Positions 17,947 through 25,795 of a stretch of 64,000 nt of DNA are shown here, in pieces. The DNA is taken from the NCBI GenBank assembly GCA_964430275.1, contig CAYSGF010000027.1, forward strand, positions 1 to 64,000, written 5' to 3'. The position numbers and the translations under genes were made by a program. Each line of letters starts with the position of its first letter. Position 1 is the stretch's first letter. The notes under the pieces are model-generated. The model was not told the DNA's origin, searched no databases, and was given only the letters and a program-made list of their open reading frames with translations. This stretch comes from DASTYK01 sp964430275. GTDB taxonomy: Bacteria > Gemmatimonadota > Gemmatimonadetes > Longimicrobiales > RSA9.

Positions 17947-17975
17947 GCGGGTGAAGCAGCAGCCGCTTCACCCGC
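17947..17975. other. Intercistronic hairpin in the cytochrome operon
   Basis: GCGGGTGAAGC (17947-17957) pairs with GCTTCACCCGC (17965-17975) around AGCAGCC. It lies between the 9-haem and 20-haem genes and has no T-run on either strand, so it is more likely an RNA-stability or attenuation element than a terminator. Confidence 0.55.
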
Positions 17976-17984
17976 TCGGCCGCA

Positions 17985-19436
17985 TCAATCGACGCCCAGC
18001 TCCCGCTTCAACGAGACCGTCGACGTCGCCGCGATCGGATAGTCCTCCTCGACCTGCTGGATGGAAGCGATCAGCAGCGCCTCCATGAGGAACGGGTTGT
18101 GGATCGCCGAGCCGTCGAAGCCGGTTGCGAGCTGATAATTGAACAGCGCGCCCTCACCAGTACTGTAGCGGCCGTCGCCGGCGTCGAACTCGGTCTCCGG
18201 GATCTGCTCGATCAGCGTGTTGAGCTGACCGGCCAGCAGGGCGATGCGCTGGCGCGCGACCTGGCGCAGGCTGCGCGCGACGGCTTCCGTGCCGTGGCAA
18301 CCCGCACCCGTGCACGTCTGGAAGGTGCGCTCCGTATCCGCGCACTCGCCGCCCGCCTGCGGCACGCCCTGTTCGTCCAGGCAGGGGATCGCCTCGAACA
18401 GGTGACCCGTCGACTGCAGCACGAACTCGCCGGTGATCTGGTCCGTGACCTCGAAGCGGTTCACGTGGCAGCCGGCGCACAGCTGCGGATTCACTTCCGA
18501 GCCATGCGTTGCCGCGATGCGCGCGGTGTCACCTTCGCCGCCGGGGAACGTGAGGTTGGGTGGCCACCAGCCGCCGTAGCCGAGCAGCACCGGCCCCTCG
18601 GGCGAGTGCGGTCCGCGCGACTGCGAGGCGAGGTCCGGCGTGCCGCGCTTGTGGTGGCACTTCATGCACAGGTTCTGCTCTTCGTTCGGCAGGTCCACCG
18701 GATAACGAAGCTGGCGGTCCGTATCGCTCGAATGCGGATCGTGGCAGACGCCGCAGGTGATCGCCAGGTGATTGTCGGGCTGCGCGGTTTCCTCCTTCTC
18801 GAGGAAATCCGCACGGATGCCCCACGCCCGCAAGGCGCCCTCTCCCGAGTGGCAGCTCTCGCACTCGGCCCGGCCCGCGGCGGACGCCACCACCTGCCCG
18901 TGGCCCGACTGCTCCCACTCCTCGACGAACGGGTGGTGCGAGCCCTGGTGGCACTCACCGCAGCCGATCGTCAGGTCGAGACCGACGGCCAGGGGCGCGA
19001 GAGGAATGTTGTCATCGCCCGGATCGAGAATGTGGCTCAGTCCCGGACCGTGACAGCTCTCGCACTGGACGTTGTGGTAGCGCGTGTCCTCGACGGCTAG
19101 GAAGCCGCCCTCCTCGGTCGCGACATTGCCGAGCTGGTTCACCGTGTGGCAGCCTTCGCACGTCTCGGCCGCATGCCCGCTCGCCTGCAGAGTCGCCCAT
19201 GCATCCGCGTGCGCGGTCTGCTCCCACTGCCCCTGGAAGCTCACGTGGCAGTTGCCACACACCGTCAGGTTCGTCTCTTCTTCGCTCAGACCGACAAACC
19301 CGCCGGCTCCGTCGGGCAGCTCGCCGACCAGATCGCGATCCCGGAACACGATCCGCTCGTCCACGCACGCGCCGCCCGCCACGACCACGAGCGCCAGCAC
19401 TGCCACACCGATCGTTCGCTGCACCTGACGTGTCAT
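17985..19436 (-). CDS. 9-haem cytochrome c lipoprotein
   Basis: A 483-residue lipoprotein (lipobox VAGGAC after LALVVVA). It carries eight CXXCH sites and one CX4CH (CTGAGCH), with motifs such as CHGPGLSH, CHQGSHH and CHDPHSS that supply distal His ligands in the style of cytochromes c554/OmcA-like decahaem proteins. The C-terminal 110 residues after the last haem are haem-free (from about 375). The frame is open to 19544, but the ATG at 19436, preceded by GGGGGATGT, starts the signal peptide. It is the first gene of the operon and is separated from the next by a 69-bp gap with a hairpin. Being lipid-anchored it could be the outer-surface or periplasmic terminus of the conduit. Confidence 0.9.
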   Translation of the reverse strand: MTRQVQRTIGVAVLALVVVAGGACVDERIVFRDRDLVGELPDGAGGFVGLSEEETNLTVCGNCHVSFQGQWEQTAHADAWATLQASGHAAETCEGCHTVNQLGNVATEEGGFLAVEDTRYHNVQCESCHGPGLSHILDPGDDNIPLAPLAVGLDLTIGCGECHQGSHHPFVEEWEQSGHGQVVASAAGRAECESCHSGEGALRAWGIRADFLEKEETAQPDNHLAITCGVCHDPHSSDTDRQLRYPVDLPNEEQNLCMKCHHKRGTPDLASQSRGPHSPEGPVLLGYGGWWPPNLTFPGGEGDTARIAATHGSEVNPQLCAGCHVNRFEVTDQITGEFVLQSTGHLFEAIPCLDEQGVPQAGGECADTERTFQTCTGAGCHGTEAVARSLRQVARQRIALLAGQLNTLIEQIPETEFDAGDGRYSTGEGALFNYQLATGFDGSAIHNPFLMEALLIASIQQVEEDYPIAATSTVSLKRELGVD

Positions 19437-19774
19437 ACATCCCCCGAAGGTGGGACGGTTACTGAACCCGCACCGACGAATCCACGACCCGCATACTGCC
19501 TGCAGCTGCGTCTTGAGACTGCGCCTCCAACTAGCGCACTGCAAGCCCCTGGCGCATCAGGAAAAGCACCCGACTCCTGTAGTCGAACGCCTCCGGTACA
19601 TACCGAGGAGCGATCTGGACCATGCGTGTGGCCGCTCGCAGGACTGCCGGGCCGCACGATTCGCGCCGGTCAGCGCTCACACGCCGGACAATCGCCTTGC
19701 CGTTTGGGACGATATTGCGTTCGCGGAGGCGCGCCTGCGAAAAGCGCTGCGGCCGAATCACGCTCGTGCGTCGC
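19437..19774. other. 338-bp gap upstream of the cytochrome operon, no supported gene
   Basis: The only sizeable frame is a leftward one at 19531-19761 (76 codons, GTG start) starting 14 bp after the TauE/SafE gene. Its codons have no clear GC3 bias and the product (PQRFSQARLRERNIVPNG, then VPEAFDYRSRVLFLMRQGL) resembles nothing I know, so I leave it as an unlikely small gene or a remnant. The rest of the stretch must hold the cytochrome operon promoter, but I can place no clear -35/-10 pair. Confidence 0.4.
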
Positions 19775-20566
19775 TCAGGCGCGCGCCATGCGCGCCCGGC
19801 GCACGCCCGCCAGGTAATGCGCCCCGAGCAGGATCAGCACGATCGCGAAGACGGCCCGCAGTGCTCCACCCGGCATCCCGAGCGCGAGCCGGCCGCCTGC
19901 CCAGGAGCCGGCGGCAATGCCGGGCACGAGGCCGAGCACGGCGTCGCGGCGAACGCTGCGGTGACGGAGGTGTGCGACGGTGCCGCTCGCGCCGGCGGGC
20001 ACCATGGCGGCGAGCGACGTACCCTGTGCGAGGTGCTGTGTCATGCCGACGCCGATCACGAGCAGCGGCACCATGAGCGAGCCGCCGCCGACGCCGAGCA
20101 GCCCGGCAGCGGCGCCGACGATCAGACCGGTCGCGAGCAGAAACACGATCGTCCACGGGCCCTCGGGCGCGTGGAGCGCGAGCAGCTCGTCCTTGATCAC
20201 GAGCAGGACCGCGGCGACGATCAGGAATGCACCGAAGTAGCCGCGCAGGCGGAGTGCGGGGATGCGTCGCGAGTAACGCGCGGCGGTGTACGTCGAAGCG
20301 ACGGAGATCGTTGCGAGCACGAGCGCGGTGCTCCAGTCGACGGCATCCTGGTTCGCATAGGTGAGTGCACCGGCGATCCCCGTCGCGACGACGCCGGCGA
20401 GGCTGGTCGCGTGCGCCTCGTGTTGGGTGAGGCGCGCCCAGCTGGTGAGCAGCGGAATCATCACGACGCCGCCGCCCAGCCCCACGAGCCCGCCGAACAC
20501 GCCGGCGAGCGCACCGATGAAGAAAGACCGCGTCGTGCAGCGCCGCCATACCGGACCGTCGCTCAT
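19775..20566 (-). CDS. TauE/SafE-family (sulfite/anion exporter-like) membrane permease
   Basis: A 263-residue membrane protein with about eight helices and the internal repeat typical of TauE/SafE: GGLVGLGGGVVMIPLL near residue 25 and AAGLLGVGGGSLMVPLL near residue 158. The family moves sulfonates, sulfite or other organic anions. Its ATG overlaps the stop of the CopC-CopD gene (4 bp), so both are in one transcript; a link to metal or sulfur handling is only positional. Confidence 0.88.
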   Translation of the reverse strand: MSDGPVWRRCTTRSFFIGALAGVFGGLVGLGGGVVMIPLLTSWARLTQHEAHATSLAGVVATGIAGALTYANQDAVDWSTALVLATISVASTYTAARYSRRIPALRLRGYFGAFLIVAAVLLVIKDELLALHAPEGPWTIVFLLATGLIVGAAAGLLGVGGGSLMVPLLVIGVGMTQHLAQGTSLAAMVPAGASGTVAHLRHRSVRRDAVLGLVPGIAAGSWAGGRLALGMPGGALRAVFAIVLILLGAHYLAGVRRARMARA

Positions 20567-21846
20567 TCCGGCAGCGGCGTGAACGAGAGGGCGGCCGAGA
20601 CGACGATGAGCCCGATGAACACCACGGTCTCGAGCCGCACCGAGGAGCGCAGGATCGCGCCGTCGCCATCCTTGGGCAGCGTCGCGATGATTCGGCGGTG
20701 GCGGTAGCCGAACGCGGCGAGCGCGATGAGCCCCGTCGCCTTCACGAGGACGACCCGCCCGTATCCCGTCTGCAGGAGAGCTGCCGGCGATCCGAGCAAC
20801 ACGAGCGCCTGCGACAGACCAGTCACTGCAATGACGCCGAAGGACCAGAGTGCCGCGGTCGAAACGGCGCGCAGCTGCGGCAATCGAGCGGGGCCGCTAC
20901 GCAGCATGCTCGACAGTGTGATGAGCCCGCCGAGCCAGACGGCGGCAGCGGCCATGTGCACCGCCCGCAGCGGGATCGCGAGAGCGGACGATACGGCCGC
21001 TGCGTGCCCGAGCGCACCGCCCGCCAGCACCGCGACGAACGCGAGCAGTGCCGCGGCACGCGCCGAGCGGGTCAGCACCCAGACGGCGAGGGCGGCCGCG
21101 GCCAGCACCATGCGGGCGAGCAGCGCCTTCCCCGTTGCGAGCTGCAGCGAAACCGACAGGTCCACGGTGCCCGCGACGTGCGTCGTCCACGTAACGAGCT
21201 CCGCGAAGACGGCGAACGGGGCCGCGAGCGCGAAGGCGGTGAGCAGCCGCTGCAGTGCGTCGGCGGCAGGTACCGAGCGGCTCGCGAACAGCAGACCACC
21301 GGCGAGCGCCAGCAGGAGTCCCGTACCCAGCGCGCGCAGGAGCGGCAGTATGGGCGCAAAATCCGTGGTCGATGGCGGCGGCGCTTCCACCACGAGGATC
21401 GGCGCAGCACGCGCGGAATCCGGGTCCGTCATTGCCGGCGGCGACGGCACGGCTTCCGGCGACACGAGGAACGGGATTGCGCCACTCAGGACGTGGCCGT
21501 CCGCGGACGTGGTACGCCAGCGCAGCACGTGCGCGCCGGCACCGAGCGACGGCGCGGCTGCAACGATCACGCTGCCGTCGGCGCTGCCCGAGCGCGCGGC
21601 CAGTACCACGCTGTCGCGGTCGGGACGTACGAGCACGAGGCGAGTCGCGTCCACCATCACGCGAGCGCTGAACTCGAGACGTACGGTATCGAGCGGAAGG
21701 CGTAGCGTGTCGTCCTCCGCCGGCGTGGACGCATCGAGCTGCGCGTGCAGAATGGTATGCGGAAGATTACTGCTGTCCCGTGCCGCGGAGAGCAGCACGA
21801 GACTCAGCGCCGGCAGCGCGAGCCAGGTACGTCGGTTCAGTGGCAT
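20563..21846 (-). CDS. CopC-CopD fusion, copper resistance/uptake protein
   Basis: A 427-residue fusion. The N-terminal domain (about 30-130) after the signal peptide is CopC-like, with its SADGHVLSG strand and a His near the mature N-terminus (HTILHAQL). A Pro-rich linker follows, and the C-terminal 270 residues form about eight helices of the CopD type (LRAVHMAAAAVWLGGLI is the helix with the His). Such fusions, as in YcnJ, bring copper across the inner membrane. It precedes the TauE/SafE gene in the same operon; the copper could feed oxidases or other cuproproteins. Confidence 0.88.
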   Translation of the reverse strand: MPLNRRTWLALPALSLVLLSAARDSSNLPHTILHAQLDASTPAEDDTLRLPLDTVRLEFSARVMVDATRLVLVRPDRDSVVLAARSGSADGSVIVAAAPSLGAGAHVLRWRTTSADGHVLSGAIPFLVSPEAVPSPPAMTDPDSARAAPILVVEAPPPSTTDFAPILPLLRALGTGLLLALAGGLLFASRSVPAADALQRLLTAFALAAPFAVFAELVTWTTHVAGTVDLSVSLQLATGKALLARMVLAAAALAVWVLTRSARAAALLAFVAVLAGGALGHAAAVSSALAIPLRAVHMAAAAVWLGGLITLSSMLRSGPARLPQLRAVSTAALWSFGVIAVTGLSQALVLLGSPAALLQTGYGRVVLVKATGLIALAAFGYRHRRIIATLPKDGDGAILRSSVRLETVVFIGLIVVSAALSFTPLPE

Positions 21847-21913
21847 GGTCCCCGTTCGAAGGTCGTGAACGGGTCGTAGTATCGAGCTTCCGCCGCGGTC
21901 TCACAACCACGGC

Positions 21914-22528
21914 TCAGCCGCGGAAGCGCGCGCCCTCTCGCCGGAGCGCGGCCGGCAGCCGAGTCAGGGCGAGCTCTGCCACCAGCAGGTCATCGGCATC
22001 GAACGGTCCCCGCGCGAAGCCGCGCAGCAGGCTCAGCACCACCGTACGCCGGTCCAGAACCGTCGGTGCGACCAGCACATGCACGCACCCCGCAAGGGCT
22101 GGCGGGCCGTCTGCCGGGCAGGCGTCGAGCAGTCGCAGCAGCGCGGTGGACGTCGTTGAGAACAGCAGGGATTCGCGGCGCTGCGCACATTCCCGCAGCG
22201 GATGCCCGTCCGGCAGGGAGCCGAAGCGAAGGCCGTGCGCGCCGGCAAACGCTTCCGTCTCGCCGCGTCGCACGGCCGCATGGATGACGCAGCGGTCGGC
22301 CAGCGCCGGGACGAGCGCCGCGCGCAGCGCGGAGAACGACTCGGCCAGCGACGCCGCACGCGCGATCCGGCGGCTTGCATTCGCGACGATCAGAAAACGA
22401 CGGCCCTCGTCCTGCTCGCGTGGTCGATCCGCTCGTATCAGCTGCAGCCGTGCCGCCCTCGTAAGCTCTCCGACGGGGCTGCCCATGCCCTCTTCGCGGG
22501 CGCCGCCGTCTACGGCCGTCGTGCTCAT
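21914..22528 (-). CDS. GAF-like domain protein
   Basis: A 204-residue protein. The core (about residues 45-180) reads like a GAF sensor domain at the N-terminus of bacterial histidine kinases: FLIVANASRRIARAASLAE, then ALVPALADRCVIHAAVRRG and the final RTVVLSLLRGFARGPFDADDLLVAELA. No kinase or output domain follows, so it is a stand-alone sensor domain or a truncated regulator. It has its own gap upstream of the copper operon and points the same way. Ligand unknown. Confidence 0.65.
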   Translation of the reverse strand: MSTTAVDGGAREEGMGSPVGELTRAARLQLIRADRPREQDEGRRFLIVANASRRIARAASLAESFSALRAALVPALADRCVIHAAVRRGETEAFAGAHGLRFGSLPDGHPLRECAQRRESLLFSTTSTALLRLLDACPADGPPALAGCVHVLVAPTVLDRRTVVLSLLRGFARGPFDADDLLVAELALTRLPAALRREGARFRG

Positions 22529-22619
22529 TTCCCGTCCTGTTCTGCGAGGTGATGCCGGACTGTAAATGAGCAGAAAACGTACCAGACGAAGGGTCCAGCG
22601 GGCGGTCGGAGGCGGGTGT

Positions 22620-23501
22620 TCAGTTCGGTGTTGCAGGCAGCTCGCGGGCGACGGTCAGGTGGAAGACGGGCTGTTGCCGCTCGAGCGTGACCATCAGAAG
22701 ACCTTCGTTCTCCATGTCGCGCAGGAGCAGCCCGAGCACCTTTTTCAGCTCACGCGACTTCCGGGCGGCAACCCGCTCGAGCGCGAGCCGTGCGCTGCGC
22801 TGCGCGAACGCCGCGAGCTGCGGGTCGTCCGGCAGCTCGAGTGAGAGGCGCGCGGGCGCAGCGTACCCTTCATACGCGATGTCGAGCGTAGTGCCGAACT
22901 CGTGCGTGCTCGTGCCGACCGCGGCATTCACGTTCGACTCCCGCAGAGCGGCCTGCGTTTGCGGCGTGCGCAGTGCCGACGTGATCTCGAGCCGGTACGG
23001 CGGCAGCCCCATCGTGCCCAGTCGCTCCTGGAAGCGCGTGCCGATCTGCTCGAGCAGAGCGCGGGCAGCGGGTGTCACGACCGGAAGGGAGTACCCGAGG
23101 TCCCGAACGATCCACAGGTCCGTCGAGTCCTCGAGAACGAGCAGCCGCCCCGCGCCGATCAACTGCTGGAGCTGGGTAGAGTCGCGCACCTGAACCCCGA
23201 GCGCCCGCGCGCGTGCCAGCTGCCGCGCATTCGAGGAGCGTCGAAGCGACGCCTCCTCGCCCGGCGTCAGCAGCGGCACCGGCCGCAGCAGCTCCTCGAT
23301 GGAGTCTGCCAGCGAAGTCGCAACCTCGATCGTTCGGTCGAGGGCGACGAGCCGACCTGCACCGGCGTCCGCGTCAGGGGAACCGCCGCTGCGCACTGCA
23401 TCAGTGTCACTGTCCGGCGTGCACGCAGCCGTGGCGAGCAGGATGCACATGGCGGCCGGAAAAAAACGGGAGGGTGATATCGGCATGCTGAACCGCGCCA
23501 T
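22620..23501 (-). CDS. DUF5715 lipoprotein, peptidase M15-like
   Basis: A 293-residue lipoprotein (lipobox TAAC). The C-terminal half carries RLEITSALRTPQTQAALR and STHEFGTTLDIAY, which resemble the His/Asp metal site of D-Ala-D-Ala carboxypeptidases (M15, VanY-like); the usual metal ligand pattern is SxHxxGxAxD, here STHEFGTTLD. It is likely to act on peptidoglycan stem peptides in the periplasm, or to be a non-catalytic relative. The ATG at 23501 was taken from the longest frame; a later Met would also leave a signal peptide. Confidence 0.75.
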   Translation of the reverse strand: MARFSMPISPSRFFPAAMCILLATAACTPDSDTDAVRSGGSPDADAGAGRLVALDRTIEVATSLADSIEELLRPVPLLTPGEEASLRRSSNARQLARARALGVQVRDSTQLQQLIGAGRLLVLEDSTDLWIVRDLGYSLPVVTPAARALLEQIGTRFQERLGTMGLPPYRLEITSALRTPQTQAALRESNVNAAVGTSTHEFGTTLDIAYEGYAAPARLSLELPDDPQLAAFAQRSARLALERVAARKSRELKKVLGLLLRDMENEGLLMVTLERQQPVFHLTVARELPATPN

Positions 23502-23586
23502 GGAAGAACCGCGCCGCGCTGGCCGCCACGCCCACCGTCGTGCATTGCGTCGACCGGAGTTGACGTGCGGCGGTCCTGCCAGCCGA

Positions 23587-25563
23587 CTACGGCGGGTTGC
23601 CCAGGCGGCGCACGCGAATGTTGCGGAACCAGACCGGATTGCCGTGATCCTGCAGTCCCAGATGCCCGCTCATGGCCGTGCCATAGCCGGGCCATGCGGC
23701 GAACTTGCTCGCCGCCACCCGCTCGCGCCAGTCCTCGCCGCCCTGCTCGTACTCGAGCAGCTTTACGCCATTCAGCCAGTGCTCGACGTGCGCACCGTGC
23801 GCAAGGATGCGCGCTTCGTTCCACTCGCCGACCGGATGCGTGACATCGCGTTCGGCAGCGTACAGGGCATAATTCGATCCTGCTGACGTGAGCGGACTCG
23901 CGCCGTCCGCGTGTGCGCCATTGTCGAGCACCTGCATCTCGGCACCGGTCTCGTACATGTAATCGGCATCCTCGCTGCCGCGGTAGAAGATGCCGCTGTT
24001 GCCGCCGGGCGAGACCTTCCACTCGAGCACCAGCTCGAAGTCGTCGAACTCCTCGCGTGTGACCAGGTCGCCGCCATCGCCGGCGGACGGCGCGAACGCG
24101 AGCACGTCGTCCTCGATCCGCCACCCGGCGGGCACGTCGTCACGACGATAGCCGCGCCACGCGTCGAGGTCGGTTCCGTCGAACAGCACGATCCAGGCAG
24201 TGTCCATCGTGGTGTCGTCCTGCTGCAGCCCGTCCGCCGCTGCGGCCTCACCTCCCGGTGCCGCATCGTTGGCGGGATCACCGCCAGCGCCCGTGCCGCC
24301 GTCGCAGCCGGCCAGGAGGATCGCGGCGAGTGCGGCAGTGACGGCAGTGGTGCGGCCGCGGGCGAGCCGCTCGCGGAACGCGAAGCCGAAGTAGATCATG
24401 ACGAGTGCGGCGAATCCGGCGGGCAGCAGCCAGAACTGCTGCCACTGCCCGAGCGTGAGCGCGTCGGCGCCGTCCAGAAAGCGATTGTAGACCGCGCCCG
24501 CGATCTGCGCGCCGATCAGCATGCCGACGCCGTACGTCATGAGCACGAGGAATCCCTGTGCCTGGCCGCGCACGGCGGGCGTCGATTTCTTGTCCACGTA
24601 GATCTGTCCGGTGACGAAGAAGAAGTCGTAGCAGACGCCGTGCAGCAGGATGCCGGCGGCGATCAGGGAGAACGTGCCGGCCGGTGCGGCGAGTGCGAAC
24701 AGCACGTAGCGCACGACCCACGCGGCCATGCCGGTGAGCAGCATCCACTTCACGCCGAGGCGGGCGAAGAAGAAGGGGATGAGCAGCATGAACGCGACCT
24801 CGGACATCTGTCCGAGCGTCTGCGTCGCCGCGATGTTCTCGACGCCGGCTGCGCCGAGGAACAGCTGCGTGAAGTTGTAGTAGGCGGCGAGCGGAATCGA
24901 GATGAGCAGTGAGCTCAGGATGAAGACGTAGAAAGACGGGCTGCCGAGTGTGCTCAGCGCGTCGAGACCCACGATGCTGCGCAACGACACGCGCTCGCCC
25001 GCGGCCGGCGGCGGCGTATGCGGCAGCGTGAGGCTGTAGAACCCGAGCAGCAGGCTCGCCACCGCTGCCGTGTAGAGCGGCAGCGGCGATTCCTCGGCGA
25101 TGCCGCCCGTGACGAACCCACCCAGCACGAAGCTGATCGCGAGACCCGCCACGATCCAGCCGATCGTGCCGAAGACGCGGATCAGCGGAAACTGCCGCTC
25201 CTGCTCCGTGATGTGATGGAACGCGAGCGAGGTGGACAGCCCGAGCGTCGGCATGTAGCACAGGTTGTAGAGCAGCAGCACGACGATGAACGCGACCGGA
25301 TCGCCGATCATCGACGGCGCGAGCGCGAGCAGGCCGGCACCGAGCAGATGCAGCACGGCAAGTACCTTCTCGGTGGCGAAGTAGCGGTCCGCGACGAGCC
25401 CGAGAAAGAAGGGCGCGGCAATCGCCGCGATCGGATTCACCGTGAACGGCCAGTGCGTCAGCGTCTCCATCCCGCTGCTCGTCATGAACACGGCGATCGT
25501 CGTGTACCAGGCGCCCCAGATGAAGAACTGGAGGAACATCATCGCGCCGAGACGCACGGTCAT
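23587..25563 (-). CDS. NHS/NupG-type transporter fused to a DUF1080 3-keto-glycoside hydrolase domain
   Basis: A 658-residue fusion. Residues 1-410 form a 12-helix nucleoside/sugar:H+ symporter of the NHS family (FIWGAWYTTIAVFMTS near the N-terminus, HGVCYDFFFVTGQIYVD in the second half). Then AVTAALAAILLAGCDGG looks exactly like a lipoprotein signal, and residues about 450-655 are a DUF1080 domain (FDGTDLDAWRG, WKVSPGGNSGIFYRG, HGNPVWFRNIRVRRL). DUF1080 is the 3-keto-disaccharide hydrolase fold. No start codon exists in the linker, so the two parts are translated as one chain unless a rare start is used. The long frame upstream of 25563 is a low-complexity shadow. It diverges from the GMC gene. 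Confidence 0.85.
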   Translation of the reverse strand: MTVRLGAMMFLQFFIWGAWYTTIAVFMTSSGMETLTHWPFTVNPIAAIAAPFFLGLVADRYFATEKVLAVLHLLGAGLLALAPSMIGDPVAFIVVLLLYNLCYMPTLGLSTSLAFHHITEQERQFPLIRVFGTIGWIVAGLAISFVLGGFVTGGIAEESPLPLYTAAVASLLLGFYSLTLPHTPPPAAGERVSLRSIVGLDALSTLGSPSFYVFILSSLLISIPLAAYYNFTQLFLGAAGVENIAATQTLGQMSEVAFMLLIPFFFARLGVKWMLLTGMAAWVVRYVLFALAAPAGTFSLIAAGILLHGVCYDFFFVTGQIYVDKKSTPAVRGQAQGFLVLMTYGVGMLIGAQIAGAVYNRFLDGADALTLGQWQQFWLLPAGFAALVMIYFGFAFRERLARGRTTAVTAALAAILLAGCDGGTGAGGDPANDAAPGGEAAAADGLQQDDTTMDTAWIVLFDGTDLDAWRGYRRDDVPAGWRIEDDVLAFAPSAGDGGDLVTREEFDDFELVLEWKVSPGGNSGIFYRGSEDADYMYETGAEMQVLDNGAHADGASPLTSAGSNYALYAAERDVTHPVGEWNEARILAHGAHVEHWLNGVKLLEYEQGGEDWRERVAASKFAAWPGYGTAMSGHLGLQDHGNPVWFRNIRVRRLGNPP

Positions 25564-25661
25564 GGGATCCGCTCTGTCGTGGAGAGTCCGCGCTGCGCCA
25601 GTGATGACCCGCACATCGTAGTGCGCCGGCGGGGCAGGGGCAACGCCGCCCCGCCTCCCGC

Positions 25662-25730
25662 CCGCTTCCGCTTCCGCCCGCTTCCGCTTCCCCGCTGCTT
25701 CCGCTTCCCCACCGCTTCCGCTTCCGCCTC
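25662..25730. repeat. CGCTTC-type pyrimidine repeat in the divergent promoter region
   Basis: On the plus strand CGCTTC or CGCTTCC recurs about eight times in 70 bp, separated by CCGC or CCAC, with nearly pure pyrimidine. It lies between the leftward transporter-hydrolase gene (start 25563) and the rightward GMC gene (start 25796), so it occupies the shared promoter region. It may be a simple-sequence region that varies in length. Confidence 0.75.
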
Positions 25731-25795
25731 CGTACGCTTGCGCCGCCCGCCATCCCCGCTCCACTATCCCCGGACCCCACAAGACATCGAGCGCG

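Noticed and set aside
24240..24360. Separate lipoprotein gene for the DUF1080 domain
   Set aside because: No ATG, GTG or TTG is present before the lipobox in this frame.
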